A stretch of DNA of 64,000 nt from Coptis chinensis (GCA_015680905.1 CM027377.1:29288501-29352500), one strand, 5' to 3'; counted from the stretch's first letter, positions 1 through 13,054 are shown. A program made the numbers and translations. The notes: generated by a model not told the origin, from the letters alone.

Positions 1-793
1 GTTCATCTCCATTGTTTCTCCATTGTTTCCCTCTATCATTATCTTCCAAGAGAAATCCTACATTTCAAACTCTGGATTGGGCGTCTCTCAAATACTCCTT
101 CAGGTTTGGATATTGGTTTCTATAGATTAGGTGCTGAAATTCATTAGCTTCTTATTAAATTTCTATAATAATTTACCTCAATGAACTCTTAAAACTTATA
201 TGTTAGTTGTTGGGATTTGTCTGACCAATGTGCTTAACTTGGAACTTGTTTATTTAGTTCATTGGTTGCCACTTTAGATCTTTGTATCAATCATGGTCTA
301 ATGTTAAATCCTGCTTATGAGTCATCAGTCAAATTTATCATATTCATCTTACTCTGTTTGGTTTCTACTTGATGCAACCTCATTTGTCTACTAGCCAACT
401 TCTGAGTTTTTTGTTTTTTAGGAGTGATACTTGTCCAATATTTGATAGTTGTATTTCAGCACTCTTTTGTTGTCCAAGCGTTAGTGGAAAGAGAAACACA
501 AGATTTTTGAAATCTTTATGCAATTCCTTTCCAGAATGACAAATCAAGATTAACTGATTACTTTGAATACCATTTCAGTTATATTACTTTGATTAACTAA
601 TATTAGTTGTCCTTACCATTTCCGTGTTGTCTGATTACTTCCATTAGTTTGATACTAGAAATTTCTCGTTCTTAATTGTAAGGTGAAACACAAACATGAT
701 ATCTTTACTGTAATATATTACCACTTAATACTCTTTTAAAGTATTAACTAATTAATGACATAACTATATATATTCTTTATACATCTCTTGCAG
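1..793. other. AT-rich non-coding stretch
   Basis: No gene, RNA or repeat could be supported here. If the exon-like segment that begins near 794 is real, the part just before it would be its upstream intron, since it ends in a pyrimidine-rich tract and CAG. Confidence 0.4.
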
Positions 794-925
794 GTTTAAC
801 TGCATTTATCGATGCATCTTCTTTGGGTTACTTGAGCACTGCAGTCTATCTTCTTGAAGAAGGTGTTAATCCTGATACGAGGAGTTATCTAGGTTTTATT
901 CATTTGCATACTGCAGCATCTGAAG
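794..925 (+). pseudogene. possible ankyrin-repeat exon fragment
   Basis: Directly after a plausible acceptor (ttgcag at 788-793) the + strand reads open for about 43 codons. The pattern looks like one and a half ankyrin repeats: GLTAFIDASSLGYLSTAVYL, then a Leu-Glu-Glu-Gly turn, then an H-x-HTAA-like start of a second repeat. The canonical ankyrin Thr-Pro-Leu-His is not preserved. No partner exon was recognised on either side, and the downstream sequence turns into AT-rich simple sequence, so this looks like a remnant. The family assignment rests on spacing and a few residues only; it could also be chance coding-like sequence. Confidence 0.28.
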
Positions 926-2061
926 ATATTTCTTTTACTATTGGTGTTGTTCATATTATAAACAATTACTATTGTTGTTATTATTATATATTATTCTAAA
1001 ATTCTCATGCAGTTGATGTAAACATTGGATATCTCGTTTACAAATATGGTTAGTTCTTATACTTGAGGGTCTAATTGTTCTTGCATGCTCTTAAATTTTG
1101 TGAGGATTGCTTGAGAACAACATGGAAACATGTGTCTGTTGCTAGCGGTATAGGGGCTCAATTGTCCACTACTTCCCTCTCGGAGGTCATTGGCTGGCTC
1201 ACTTTTAGTTTTTCGATTGATATTCATCACAAATTGTGAAATACAAGTTACCAGATTGACCATTTCAATAGCCTGATTTTTTTTTTTTTTTTTTTTTTTT
1301 AATTATTTTTATAAAATGGACAAATCAAGTCATATATCCTACATTATTTAGATCGTATAGATAATGCATTCAAAAGATGTAGTGTTGCCGTAATGTTTAG
1401 TCCATGAATGAATTCTTTCTTGCTCTTAGTTTGATTTCCAATTAAAGAGTATTTTCTTTGTCTCGCGAGTTTCCTATTCTTCTTAGTGTTCCACATTGTT
1501 ATAAGTTATCATTTTATTTTTATTTGATTACTATGTTCTCTATACCAATACTCCAATAGTGGTTCTTAGTGCCAATTTCTGTCCTTCGCACAGTGGGAAA
1601 GTCATACGCTCCTTTGTTCCCATTGGAAATATTTTGAGACATGTGCTGAATGAGTGTGTGACACTGGTCACCTGTTACTAGAGTTTGGCTTTGATTATGC
1701 GTGGAGAAGCAGAATTGATGTTGGTTTTCCGGGTAAGTCTATTAGGTCTTCCTTATGATTACATTCTAACAGTTCCTGACCATGATGTTTTGCATGGTCT
1801 ACAAACTCTACACATTTGAAAAATAATCAATATTGGACAACTTGTCTGCTGACATTGTTATATGCTTTCATGTATGAATTACAACTACCAGTCAAAATGT
1901 TGGTTCCTATTCGGAAGGCCTTGCTTGTTAGCAAAGAAACACATATATAGTCACTGAAAATTAATCCGCTGGTTATCTGTCAGCCATGCTTAGGACTTCA
2001 TAATTTTTTTTTCATGGTTGAGTTTTGAAAGGTAGAAATTTGACCTTGCTAACAAAGAATA
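926..2061. other. non-coding stretch with a T24 tract
   Basis: No supported gene. It holds an uninterrupted run of 24 T at 1277-1300. It ends at the insertion point of the large LTR element; the last five bases (gaata) are the left half of that element's imperfect target duplication. Confidence 0.45.
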
Positions 2062-5000
2062 TGTCACACCCCGAATTTCGACAGAATTCGGAAAAACAGT
2101 TATTTGTTCCCGACTCTTCGATTTTCGTGGTGTGATGCACTCTCCACTCCCAAAAACCCATAATCAATTTAAATACGCGGATAATTAAAAACTAATAAAC
2201 ATTTCAAATTAACAAAAGTCCTCTTCATTACAAAAATTCACAAAACTGATTAAGTTATAAATACAACTGAAAATATAAAACAACATTTGTCTCAACTAAA
2301 AATCTATTACACCTTAAGGGAAAACAAAACATATCCTGAATGCGACGCTAATGCAAACCACAAGCAACAACCAACCTTCTTCAACATGAAACCTGTCAAG
2401 ACTTATCAACTATGTTCATTTAATGAACAAACCCGATAAGCAAACATGCAAATCGGGTTAGCATTATAAACAATGCTGGTTTGAGTAGCTCTAAAATACA
2501 ACATATATGTATACATATACATACACAATCCATAAGGCAGCTAGTTCCTCCACCGAGGCGCCTTAACTTCCAACAACTAATACAACATTCTTAACTATAA
2601 TAAGTAAGACAGGTAGTTCCACCACTGAGGCGCCTTAACTTCCCACTAACCACACAACAAACCATACGCATAATAAAAATGCATTTAGTTCCTCCACGAG
2701 GCGCCTTAGGTTCAAACTAAACTAATAACCAGCCAACCATATTCTATACTTATCGCATTTCATGCTCAATTACAGAGTAGGTCGTCTCAGTACAAATAAT
2801 TAGTTTGACCCACCATTCTGCAAAACCATATACAATTATCTATCTAAAGATATATAATTAACCAACATATTACCATAATTATATTAATTAAGGCTTTCTT
2901 TGCGTGTCCCTAAAATCACGTCGTATCTATGTCTTACCTAGTTTTCCTGGCTACCACAATCACTTCCCAACGCCGAACATGTACATCCACATGCCTCCCC
3001 TCACATAATGAACCACTCCGTGCCTAACTACCCTGAGCGGGATGCCGCACACCAGGTAACCCTCACATGAAAGCCATTATACAAGTACTGCCACTATTCG
3101 ACATAAAATATTGCGCGTCTCGTTCTAATTTTGTGAACGGAATAATCAAGCCACCATTCGGCTTCGCCCGGAAGGGGCCATTCAAATTCAAAGCGCCGTA
3201 AGGGCCAATCACATTACTTACGCCAGAAGGGTCATTCAAATTCACTGAAACGCCCGAAGGGCCAATCATATCACATACGCCCATTACTAAGGCCAAATCA
3301 CATGAGTTGTGGCAGCTAGGTTCTAGGATTTTTGTTACGTAATTTATTCAGGTGTCATACCTTAGTATCTCATAACCATTTCACTCTATCACGTGCCAAA
3401 TAAATTATTGCACTAAGCCACCATATTTGGAAAATCTCAATAATAGTTCTTGTTCTATCTCATGTCAGTATACTTAATTGTACTGAAGCTCAACGTTTCT
3501 CGTTATAATACAATCCACATTATCACGTGCCAATACTATTCATTGCACGATATCCAAATATCTCTATATCAAATCTTGAAACTTATTATTTCACGTGTCA
3601 ATCATATATTGCACTACACCATATGGAATATCTCAAACCTTCATATATACTACAATTCATTTAAGTAGCAACTCATAATAATAATCAATCATGAAATGTA
3701 TTCGTTCAATATATTTAGGTGAACTCAAGTCACCATTAAAGCCCAATACTAAAGTCCGTGAATCTGAGTCCATGTGTAGATTAATTCTCATAAAAATGTA
3801 TATATCTAAGTCTTATAAGAATTCCCTTCTTGTTACGTGTCAATATTTATATTCTTTACACACTGCTCACGTCAAATCTTAATTAGATAATGACAAACAA
3901 AGTTATATAATTTTCGACAATATTTTATTACTACATTTGTCCATATTCTTAAATATATGAAAATCTGGAAAAAGTCAACATTCCACAGTCAACGGTCAAT
4001 GGTCAACGGTCAATGTCAAAGTCAACCTGTCATTAACAAAGTCAAACTATCGTTTCCATGTTCAACAAGTTCAGGGTCATAACCCTGGTTCATGGCTAAG
4101 GGCAAAGATGCATGGCTCATGGGCTCATGACTAAGGAAACAGTTCGGACCCAACTAGCCAAGCCTAAACCTAAACCTTAGAACCCGCCCCAAAAGTCTAA
4201 ACATTTAAAGACCCAATTAGATATATTTTAAGTTATATGGACTGGCTCCCAAAACAAACTTGAAACTGGCCCAAAACTTTAATTGGTTCGGCCCAAAGAA
4301 AACTAAAGTGGTCTGACCCAAAAACAAAATAGAACTGGCCCGACCAAACAACTAAAACCGGGCCCAAAGAAACAAAATAGAACTCGGCCCAACAACTAAA
4401 CAAGCTAAGGCCCAAAACAATTTAAACTAATATGGACCGGCCCAAGTAACTAATTGGTTTGGCCCAAGGCCCAACCACAGCAACAGTCGTCTTCCTCTTC
4501 TCCCTCAGCTCACCAGCTTCTTCCACCACCAGCTCACGCGCCGGCCACCACTCGTCCTCCTCTCTCGATCCAGCAGTTTTGACCTGGATGAAAAACCCAA
4601 TATTTCTATACAATAAAAACTCGATACCCTCACGCTTCAAAAACTCAACCTTGACCGCCATTGACAAGCTTTCAAGCTCCCAACAACACCTATACTAACC
4701 ACCAACCACCACCAATCGATTCGGTGTTGACCTACATCAAAACCAAATCTTGGGATAGGCACGAAAATCCAAACTCCTCACTCCTCACCAAACTGTCTCG
4801 ATGCCATTAACGCCTCCAAGCTTTGACAGCACCGTACCACCGATCGAAACATCACTAACCAATCCCATAACAAAATACAATAGTTTAACATCACAAAAAC
4901 AGAGTTCAAACAAATAAGAACAGGACGATTCCGTTCCTTTGGCTGGGCAACGCCATTGACGCCCTCTTAAGCTCCAACAGCACACCCAAATTTCCATCCC

Positions 5001-5578
5001 AACGTCCCCCGACATCAACCAAATCAAAATAAAATCAACCCACACCACAACAGTATAGCAGATTCAAACCAGATACAGGACAAACGTTGGTTTGGCTCGC
5101 GCAGCCATTACCATTACCGACCTCAGTTCCAATAGTTTAACAACTCAACTTCCAGAGTTTTAGTAATTAAGCAAAACTAGCATTTAATGAGGTATCCATT
5201 CAACAGGATGAGAGAAAACTAAACGACATAGTAAAATAAAAACTGAGCGGAAGAAAAACTCGATAGTAAAGCTTTTTCCGTAGATTTAGTAAAATAGATT
5301 TAAAATATAACTACTCACATAAATTAACAGCTCCCCGAGTTCATCATAGTTCGAATCGTCGCGCTCCAACACTCGAGCAAACAAGCCGCCTCCATTTTTT
5401 TTTTTTTTTTTTTCTAAGAACCCTATTCTCCAGAACAATACGAATATATACTTGGGTTTGAAACCCAAGCCCAACACAGACTCGGGCCCAGGAACCAGGC
5501 CCACATATCCCAAATCCAATCCAATTAAATTTTAAATAAATAAATAGATAAATACGTATTTTAAATACGGGCGCTACA
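2062..5578 (-). repeat. LTR of the LARD (3' LTR in element sense), 3517 bp
   Basis: It matches 8290-11872 along its whole length. Its outer edge begins tgtcacacccc and its inner edge ends gcgctaca, where the partner has gcattaca. All open frames inside it are shadows of repeat structure. It contains three copies of a tagttcctccac-type block and a proline/glycine-coding-like mini-repeat near 3160-3295, both shared with the other LTR. Confidence 0.88.
2542..2710. repeat. three spaced copies of a 25-30 bp block in the LTR
   Basis: The block tagttcctccac..gaggcgcctta occurs at about 2542, 2614 and 2685, spaced roughly 70 bp. The other LTR has the same three copies at about 8798-8965. A related pair, tagttcctccaacacagagg, lies in the central region near 7745. 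The even spacing suggests old tandem amplification before the element last transposed. Confidence 0.6.
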
Positions 5579-8275
5579 GCTATACCCATCTCAAAAGAAT
5601 CTCGTCCCGAGATTCGGAAGTAAATCTATACGAACAACTAACGTTGGTTATTAACTTAGAACCTACACAAGAATGTACAAAGATTAAACTTAAGCAAGAT
5701 AACGTTGATATTAATTATTTTAAATAATTCAAGAATATATGTCCTCATGCCATTACAAAATCAATCATAGTTTAACTGTCTATATTAAAACACATTATTA
5801 TTGTCACTTAAACGCAAGATAAATACATCATTTCTTTTTAGCATGTAGTTTCTTGACACATAGCAAACTCTATGAAAATTAATATTCTACTTAACTAATC
5901 AATAATATAGTTCATCCCTGCATAAAACATTAGAGAGTTTTTTTTTTTTTTTTCATTATCATGCACCAAAGAAAATTAGTGTAACACACTTTAAACAAAA
6001 ATCACTCATGTCATTGAAACCACAATAAAAATCTCAAACATTTTAATTACGTGTACTCCCGTATAAGATGAGTCAATAACGTTCACTACTCTAAACATCA
6101 ATGTATCATCATTAAGAACGCATAAAAACACTCTTATCCAATTTTATATCAATTTCTTCTCATGCATATATCAAAATTTATTTTCTTTTATTAGTATTTT
6201 TTTTTTCTTACTACACAAACAAATCAAGTTCTCTTATTGTCATAGATGACAATCTAAGCAACGGACATACTACGTACTTCATAAGAAAATTTAAACAACA
6301 AAATGCATATACTTTATAGTTTATTTCATGACTGCTCACTATGATAAACCATGGATCTAAAAGTGTAAGAAAACTTCGACACACTAACACATTTTAATCA
6401 CACAAGAATAAAATTAATTCGTTGACAAAAGTTATAGAGAACGGATGAATTGCACTAATTATTATGCATGTGAAATCTATTGAAATGCCACATGCCACAA
6501 GATAATAACCACCTCAACCAATAAAACTTTATATTTACTTTAGTCATGCTATCAGAAACCCTTTTATTTTATTATTTTATTGTATCTAACAATATTATTT
6601 ACTTGCATTGTTAAACAAATTATTAAGGAACTCTAACTCGACTTCATACAACTATGATTCATCAACACGAGAGGAAGATAAACAATCAAATCTATAATAC
6701 TCTCATTTCAGCAAAACAAAAATGAATCATATATAGCTATAGAAATTGGAAATATTAAATTTAGAACAACTATCAAATCCTAATTCAGGAATGCAACTAG
6801 ATCAAATATAACACGTATTCAAAAATAATTTTTCATATTCATCTATCAAAACCATATAGACTGAAACAAAACACTTAAGAATAAATACTCGACGTTCATT
6901 GCTATTATTATTAGGGTGAACTAGTTATTTCCCCAAATGGGAAATTAGGGTCTCCCACCTAAATACACATAAAAAAAATTCGGTCAACCCACATTGACTT
7001 TTTTTTTTTTTGTGTATTTAGGGGGGAGACCCTAATTTCCCATCTAGGGGTAATACTAGTTAACCCTTTATTATTATTAATTATTTTAAACGGCGAAAAG
7101 AATAAAAAATTAATCTCCATATACAATGACAATTAAAATAAGACTTGCTACTGTATAACCCGAATTTTAAAATTTTTAAGAGAATACAAACCCACTTCTA
7201 ATATATCACCCATAACAAGCTATATTCTCAATATAATATTTATGAACCATAAATCAAGGTATATATTTTAAGAATACTCGAATATGCAAAAATCAATGTG
7301 AAACGAATGTAACAATAATAATCCCTCATGTCATAGTTTATAGGCACGAAACATACTTATAAAACAAAAATAAAAAATCCGTTTGGTGTTGAAATAAGAT
7401 CTACATTATATTAAGACATCCTTCATAGAACTTCCAATATGGTTTATGACCACCGATTACCACAACTATTTTAATTAATCATTAATAACGCAGCATTAAG
7501 AAAACAACCTACACATGCATGTCTCATTGGTGAAACCATATTATCATCATATATACACGGTAATAGTTCATCTATATACAATAATATAAGAAAGCGTGTA
7601 TACGCAAGTATACACACCTCAAAAGGAATACATGTATATTTTATTTATTATTCGGTCTATTTCTAACTAATCACCTCTAACAAATTAATCTCTTATACCT
7701 TAAAATATTATTCATCCATTAAAATGTACGAGTGAGGCGAGATAGTTCCTCCAACACAGAGGCAATTAGTTCCTTACTTAGTACGTCACAAAGTCATCAG
7801 TTAATGCAGTACATTTAATATATATTAAAATATCTCCTTGTTTCTTGAATAATAACATCACACTCAAATACAAAGTTCATAGACATGTGGTCGTACTTAT
7901 CCCATACTCCATGTGAAAATGAACATTAACAATTAAACAATATTATAAATTAAACAACCTTATAGTAGCACACCTCATTTTGATTAAATCCTTTAATAAT
8001 TAACATATTACACATATAACCACTCCTCATATGATAAGGAAAAATAAAAGCATATCATATGCACTCCACAAGAGTAACTAATATAAATATACACATTACA
8101 CATATAAACAAATCACGAAAAATATCGACTCTCTTTATTTCTGTATCTCTTTTCTTTTCTTTGTAAAAATAAAATGACTAACGGAAATAGTTTTGAAAAT
8201 AATACTTCCTAAACACCACCATAAACCACGATCCGAGAATCACTTAGACTCACCTAAGTCTAAACTAACCAAATA
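5579..8275 (-). other. central domain of the LARD, non-coding
   Basis: This 2.7 kb stretch is very AT-rich and contains no reading frame of note in any frame. It holds no recognisable gag, protease, reverse transcriptase or integrase motif. Apart from the pre-LTR motif at its left end, the primer binding site at its right end and the nested foldback element at 6913-7067, I see nothing interpretable. Confidence 0.6.
6913..7067. mobile_element. 155 bp foldback MITE nested in the LARD
   Basis: The outer 55-60 bp on each side are inverted repeats of each other: the left arm starts agggtgaactagt and the reverse complement of the right end starts agggttaactagt, with gggaaattagggtctcc shared deeper in. 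About 35 bp of loop including a T run separates them. It sits in an ATT/TTA repeat, so the target duplication (ttattatt on both sides) cannot be measured reliably and the superfamily stays open. It is absent from the two LTRs. Confidence 0.75.
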
Positions 8276-8286
8276 CTCTGATACCA
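8276..8286 (-). other. primer binding site (tRNA-Met type) of the LARD
   Basis: The minus strand reads GTGACA, then agtt, then TGGTATCAGAG, directly beyond the LTR end. This is the common plant initiator-tRNA-Met complement. It fixes the orientation of the element: right LTR is 5', left LTR is 3'. Confidence 0.85.
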
Positions 8287-8289
8287 AAC

Positions 8290-11200
8290 TGTCACACCCC
8301 GAATTTCGACAGAATTCGAAAAAATAATTATTTGTTCCCGACTCTTCGATTTTCGAGGTGTGATGCACTCTCCACTCCCAACAACCCACAATCAGTTTAA
8401 ATACGCGGATAATTAAAAACCAACAAAAATTTCAAATTAACAAAAGTCCTCTTCATTACAAAAATTCACAAAACTGATTAAGTTATAAATCTCCTTTCAA
8501 CCCCCTTTAGTTATAAATACAACTGAAAATATAAAACAACATTTGTCTCAACTAAAAATCTATTACACCTTAAGGGAAAACAAAACATATTCTGAATGCG
8601 ACGCTAATGCAAACCACAAGCAACAACCAACCTTCTTCAACATGAAACCTGTCAAGACTTATCAACTATGTTCATTTAATGAAACCACCCGATAAGCAAA
8701 CATACAAATCGGGTCAGCATTATAAACAATGTTGGTGTGAGTAGCTCTAAAATACAACATATATGTATACATATACATACACAATCCATAAGGCAGTTAG
8801 TTCCTCCACCGAGGCACCTTAACTTCCAACAACTAATACAACATTCTTAACTACAATAAGTAAGACAGGTAGTTCCTCCACTAAGGCGCCTTAACTTCCC
8901 ACTAACCATACAACAAACCATACGCATAGTAAAAAGGCATTTAGTTCCTCCACGAGGCACCTTAGGTTCTAACTAAACTAATAACCAGCCAAGCATATTC
9001 TATAGTTACCGCATTTCATGCTCAATTACAGAGTGGGTCGTCTCTGCAAAAATAATTAGTTTGACCCACCCTTCTGCAAAACCATATACAATCATCTATC
9101 TAAAGATATATCATTAACCAACATATTACCATAATTATATTAATTAAGGCTTTCTTTGTGTGTCCCTAAAATCACATCGTATCTATGTCTTACCTAGTTT
9201 CTCTGGCTACCACAATCGCTTTCCAACGCCGAACATGTACATTCACATGCCTCCCCTCACATAATGAACTACTCCGTGCATAACTACCCTGAGCGGGATG
9301 CCGCACACCAAGTAACCTTCACATGAAAGGAATTATACAAGTACTGCCACTATTCAGCATAAAATATCGCGCGTCTCGTTCTAATTTTGCGAACGGAATA
9401 ATCAAGCCACCATTCGGCTACGCCAGAAGGACCATTCAGCTTCACTGAAACGCCAGAAGGGCCAATCACATTACTTACGCCAGAAGGACCATTCAGATTC
9501 ACTGAAACGCCCGAAGGGCCAATCATATCACATACGCCCATTGCTAGGGCCAAATCACATGAGTTGTGGTAGCTAGGTTCTAGGATTTTCGTTACGTAAT
9601 TTATTCAAGTGTCATACCTTAGTATCTCATAACCATTTCACTCTATCACGTGGCAAATAAATTATTGCACTAAGCCACCATATTTGGAAAATCTCAATAA
9701 TAATTCTTGTTCTATCTCATGCCAGTATACTTAATTGTACTGAAGCTCAACGTTTCTCGTTATAATACAATCCATATTATCACGTGCCAATACTATTCAT
9801 TGCATGATATCCAAATATATTTATATCAAATCTCGAAACTTATTATTTCACATGTCAATCATATATTGCACTACACCATATGGAATATCTCAAGCCTTCA
9901 TATATACTACAATTCATTTAAGTAGCAACTCATAATAATAATCAATCATGAAATGTATTCGTTCAATATATTTAGGTGAACTCAAGTCACCATCAAAACC
10001 CAATACTAAAGTCCGTGAATCTGAGTCCATGTGTAGATTAATTCTCATAAAAACGTATATATCTAAGTCTTATAAGAATTCTCTTCTTGTTACGTGTCAA
10101 TATTTATATTCTTTACACACTACTCACGTCAAATCTTTTAATTAGATAATGACAAACAAAGTTATATAATTTTCGACAATATTTTATTACTACATTTGTC
10201 CATATTCTTAAATATGTGAAAATATGGAAAAAGTCAATATTCCACAGTCAACGGTCAATGGTCAACAGTCAACGGTCAATGGTCAACGGTCAATGTCAAA
10301 GTCAACCTGTCATTGACAAAGTCAAACTATCGTTTCCATGTTCAACAGGTTCAGGGTCATAGCCCTGGTTCATGGCTAAGGACAAAGATGCATGGCTCAT
10401 GGGCTCATGACTAAGGAAACGGTTCGGACCCAACTAGCCAAGCCCAAACCTAAACCTTAGAACCCGGCCCCAAAAGTCTAAACATTTAAAGACCCAATTA
10501 GATCTATTTTAAGTTATATGGACCAACTCCCAAAACAAACTTGAAATTGGCCCAAAACTTTAATTGGTTCGGCCCAAAGAAAACTAAAGTGGTCTGACCC
10601 AAAAACAAAATAGAACCGACCCGACCAAACAACTAAAACCGGGCCCAAAGAAACAAAATAGAACTCGGCCCAACAACTAAACAAGCTAAGGCCCAAAACA
10701 ATTTAAACTAATATGGACCGACCCAAGTAACTAATTGGTTTGGCCCAAGGCCCAACCAAAGCAACAGTCGTCTTCCTCATCTCCCTCCACCACCAGCTTC
10801 TTCCACCATCAGCTCGCGCGCCGGCCACCACTTGTCCTCCTCTCTAGATCCAGCGGTTTTGACCCGGATGAAAAACCCAATATTTCTATACAATAAAAAC
10901 TTGATACCCTCACGCTTCGAAAACTCAACCTCGACCGCCATTGACAAGCTTTCAAGCTCCCAACAGCACCTATGCTAACCACCAACCACCACCAATCGAT
11001 TCGGTGTTAACCTACATCAAAACCAAATCTTGGGATAGGCACGAAAATCCAAACTCCTCACTTCTCACCAAACTGTCTCGACGCCATTAACGCTTCCAAG
11101 CTTTGACAGCACCGTACCACCGATCGAAACATCACTAACCAATCCCATAACAAAATACAACAGTTTAACATCACAAAAACAGAGTTCAAACAAATAAGAA

Positions 11201-11872
11201 CAGGACGATTCCGTTCCTTTGGCTGGGCGACGCCATTGACACCCTCTCAAGCTCCAACAGCGCACCCAAATTTCCATCCCAACGTCCCCCAACATCAACC
11301 AAATCAAATAAAATCAACCCACACCACAATAGTATAGCAGATTCAAACCAGATACAGGACAAATGTTGGTTTGGCTCGCGCCGCCATTACCATTACCGAC
11401 CTCAGTTCCAACAGTTTAACAACTCAACTTCGAGTTTTAGTAATTAAGCAAAACTAGCATTTAATGAGGTATCCATTCAACAGGATGAGAGAAAACTAAA
11501 CGACATAGTAAAAGAAAAACTGAGCGGAAGAAAAACTCGACAGTAAAGCTTTTTTCCGTAGATTTGGTAAAATAGATTTAAAATATAACTACTCACATAA
11601 ATTAATAGCTCCCCGAATTCATCATAGTTCGAATCGTCGCGCTCCAACGCTCGAGCAAACAAGCCGCCTCCATTTTTATTATTTTTTTTATCTAAGAACC
11701 CTATTCTCCAGAACAATACGAATATATACTTGGGTTTGAAACCCAAGCCCAACACAGACTCGGGCCCAGAAACCAGGCCCACATATCCCAAATCTAATCC
11801 AATCAAATTTTAAATAAATAAATAAATAAATTAATAAATAGATAAATACGTATTTTAAATACGGGCATTACA
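8290..11872 (-). repeat. LTR of the LARD (5' LTR in element sense), 3583 bp
   Basis: This is the partner of 2062-5578. It is longer because of several indels: an 18 bp filler at 8491-8508 bounded by direct copies of agttataaat, extra copies of a gtcaacggtcaatg unit around 10248-10310, and a longer GPSGVS-type mini-repeat. The outer end reads gcattaca and is followed by taata. Confidence 0.88.
9406..9545 (-). repeat. tandem GPSGVS-type mini-repeat inside the LTR
   Basis: On the minus strand this segment encodes alternating Gly-Pro-Ser-Gly-Val-Ser and Asn-Leu-Asn units in one frame. At the DNA level it is about two copies of a roughly 66 bp unit, each with two sub-blocks around cagaagg(a/g)cc. 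The other LTR has a more diverged version at 3164-3295. I regard it as a DNA-level tandem repeat, not a gene, because it lies inside an LTR and the frame is not conserved outside the repeat. Confidence 0.55.
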
Positions 11873-13054
11873 TAATAGATCACTGAGGTATGTGGATATT
11901 AGCTGCAGTCTCATGACCGTAGGTTGATCAGTTGTTTTTCAAAGTTGACGGTTCCAGTTAATAGGCCTTGTATTGAGTTAGTGGGACAGAAGAAAGTGAA
12001 TCATCAGTCTACTAGCTATAGAAGTGAAGAAGTACACAATTGTGAAGAAAGACATTGTCCCAGTTCTTGGTCATTGCTACTAGACCTGATGTCTTAGCAA
12101 TGCCCTAACCCTGCTCTATTGGCCAGCAAAAGCATGTTAGATAAAAAAACACTTATTTTATTGATGAACTTGGCCTGTTCAAAAATTTAAGTGTAGTAGT
12201 AGTTATATTATTGCACTAAATTTGTTTGTAAACTCTTGAGGTTTGAGACAAAAGAGGTTTGAGAATTTCACCATCATGTCATAATAACAATTCTGTTTTT
12301 AAGCAAAAAGAACGGTGGTGTTGAACGCTTTCACTAACAGTACAACAAAAGATCCTTGGAACGTTCTGATTTCTAGCATACATATTAAAAAATAAGAACT
12401 ATGATGGATGATTTTTCAATGTGTCCAAGAAGACTGACAAGGTCCTGAATCATTTCAATATATTAGTTCTAATTGATTGTTTAAACGTTAAGAGACTTAT
12501 TACAGTAGAACTGAGATTCTACGTTAAAAGCAACTCGAGAGGTAAACAGCCAGGATAGTTGAAATAACTAGATAAAAATGTATAACATGCTATCTACTTA
12601 ACACTAGTCACTGGCTAAGTGCTGAATTAGTAACAAAAAAACTTGTACAAACAACAGACATCTGCAACATGCATGTAGAATCAAAACTTGAGAGAAAACA
12701 ACAACACACAATAAGGTCAACAACGTACTTTCTCAATTACTCTGGTACAGAATGAAGAATTAGAAACAGGAATTAAACATCCAACAGTGGGTTACAACTT
12801 GCAACTAAATCATCTCGGATATATTGTAAAATTCAAGAAGAAAGTATGTACAGAGTAGGACATTGTCCATTCAACATGACCACTATGTAAAACTATAAAT
12901 TGGTAATGCCTGCAGTTCAAGATGTGCGTCTACCATAAGACATTCTTTCATTACAAAATTTTCCATCACCACCACATAACCCTAATCATCAATCTTCCAT
13001 CCACAACCTTTTTTTGGGTGGGGATTCTCCGATATCATGAAGAAAATGTCCGTT
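11873..13054. other. no gene recognised (LARD to SP1 pseudogene)
   Basis: It starts with taata, the right half of the LARD target duplication. The rest is AT-rich and non-coding as far as I can see; it would hold the 3' flank of the minus-strand SP1-like pseudogene. No terminator-like or repeat structure stands out. Confidence 0.4.

Larger units (their letters stand above)
2062..11872 (-). mobile_element. non-autonomous LTR retrotransposon (LARD type), complete
   Basis: Two direct repeats of about 3.5 kb (2062-5578 and 8290-11872) flank a 2.7 kb centre, and the outer ends are TG...CA. On the minus strand the right repeat is directly followed by a tRNA-Met-type primer binding site (TGGTATCAGAG), so the element reads right to left. 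The other inner edge, on the minus strand, carries a motif containing cgggacgagattc followed by a purine-rich run. From family knowledge this resembles the pol end and polypurine tract of Del/Tekay-type Ty3 elements. The flanks gaata and taata match at 4 of 5 bases. No gag or pol is present, so it would need enzymes from a relative. Long LTRs plus a non-coding centre fit the LARD definition. The LTRs differ by many substitutions and small indels, so the insertion is not recent. Confidence 0.88.

Noticed and set aside
3063-3296. 77-codon minus frame and its counterpart at 9350-9553 as a Gly/Pro-rich protein
   Set aside because: They lie inside the LTRs, differ in length between the two copies through unit gain, and are explained by a DNA-level tandem repeat.
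4422-5589. Several overlapping open frames on both strands, repeated at 10514-11806
   Set aside because: All fall in the LTRs, show no family motif, and are not preserved between the two LTR copies.
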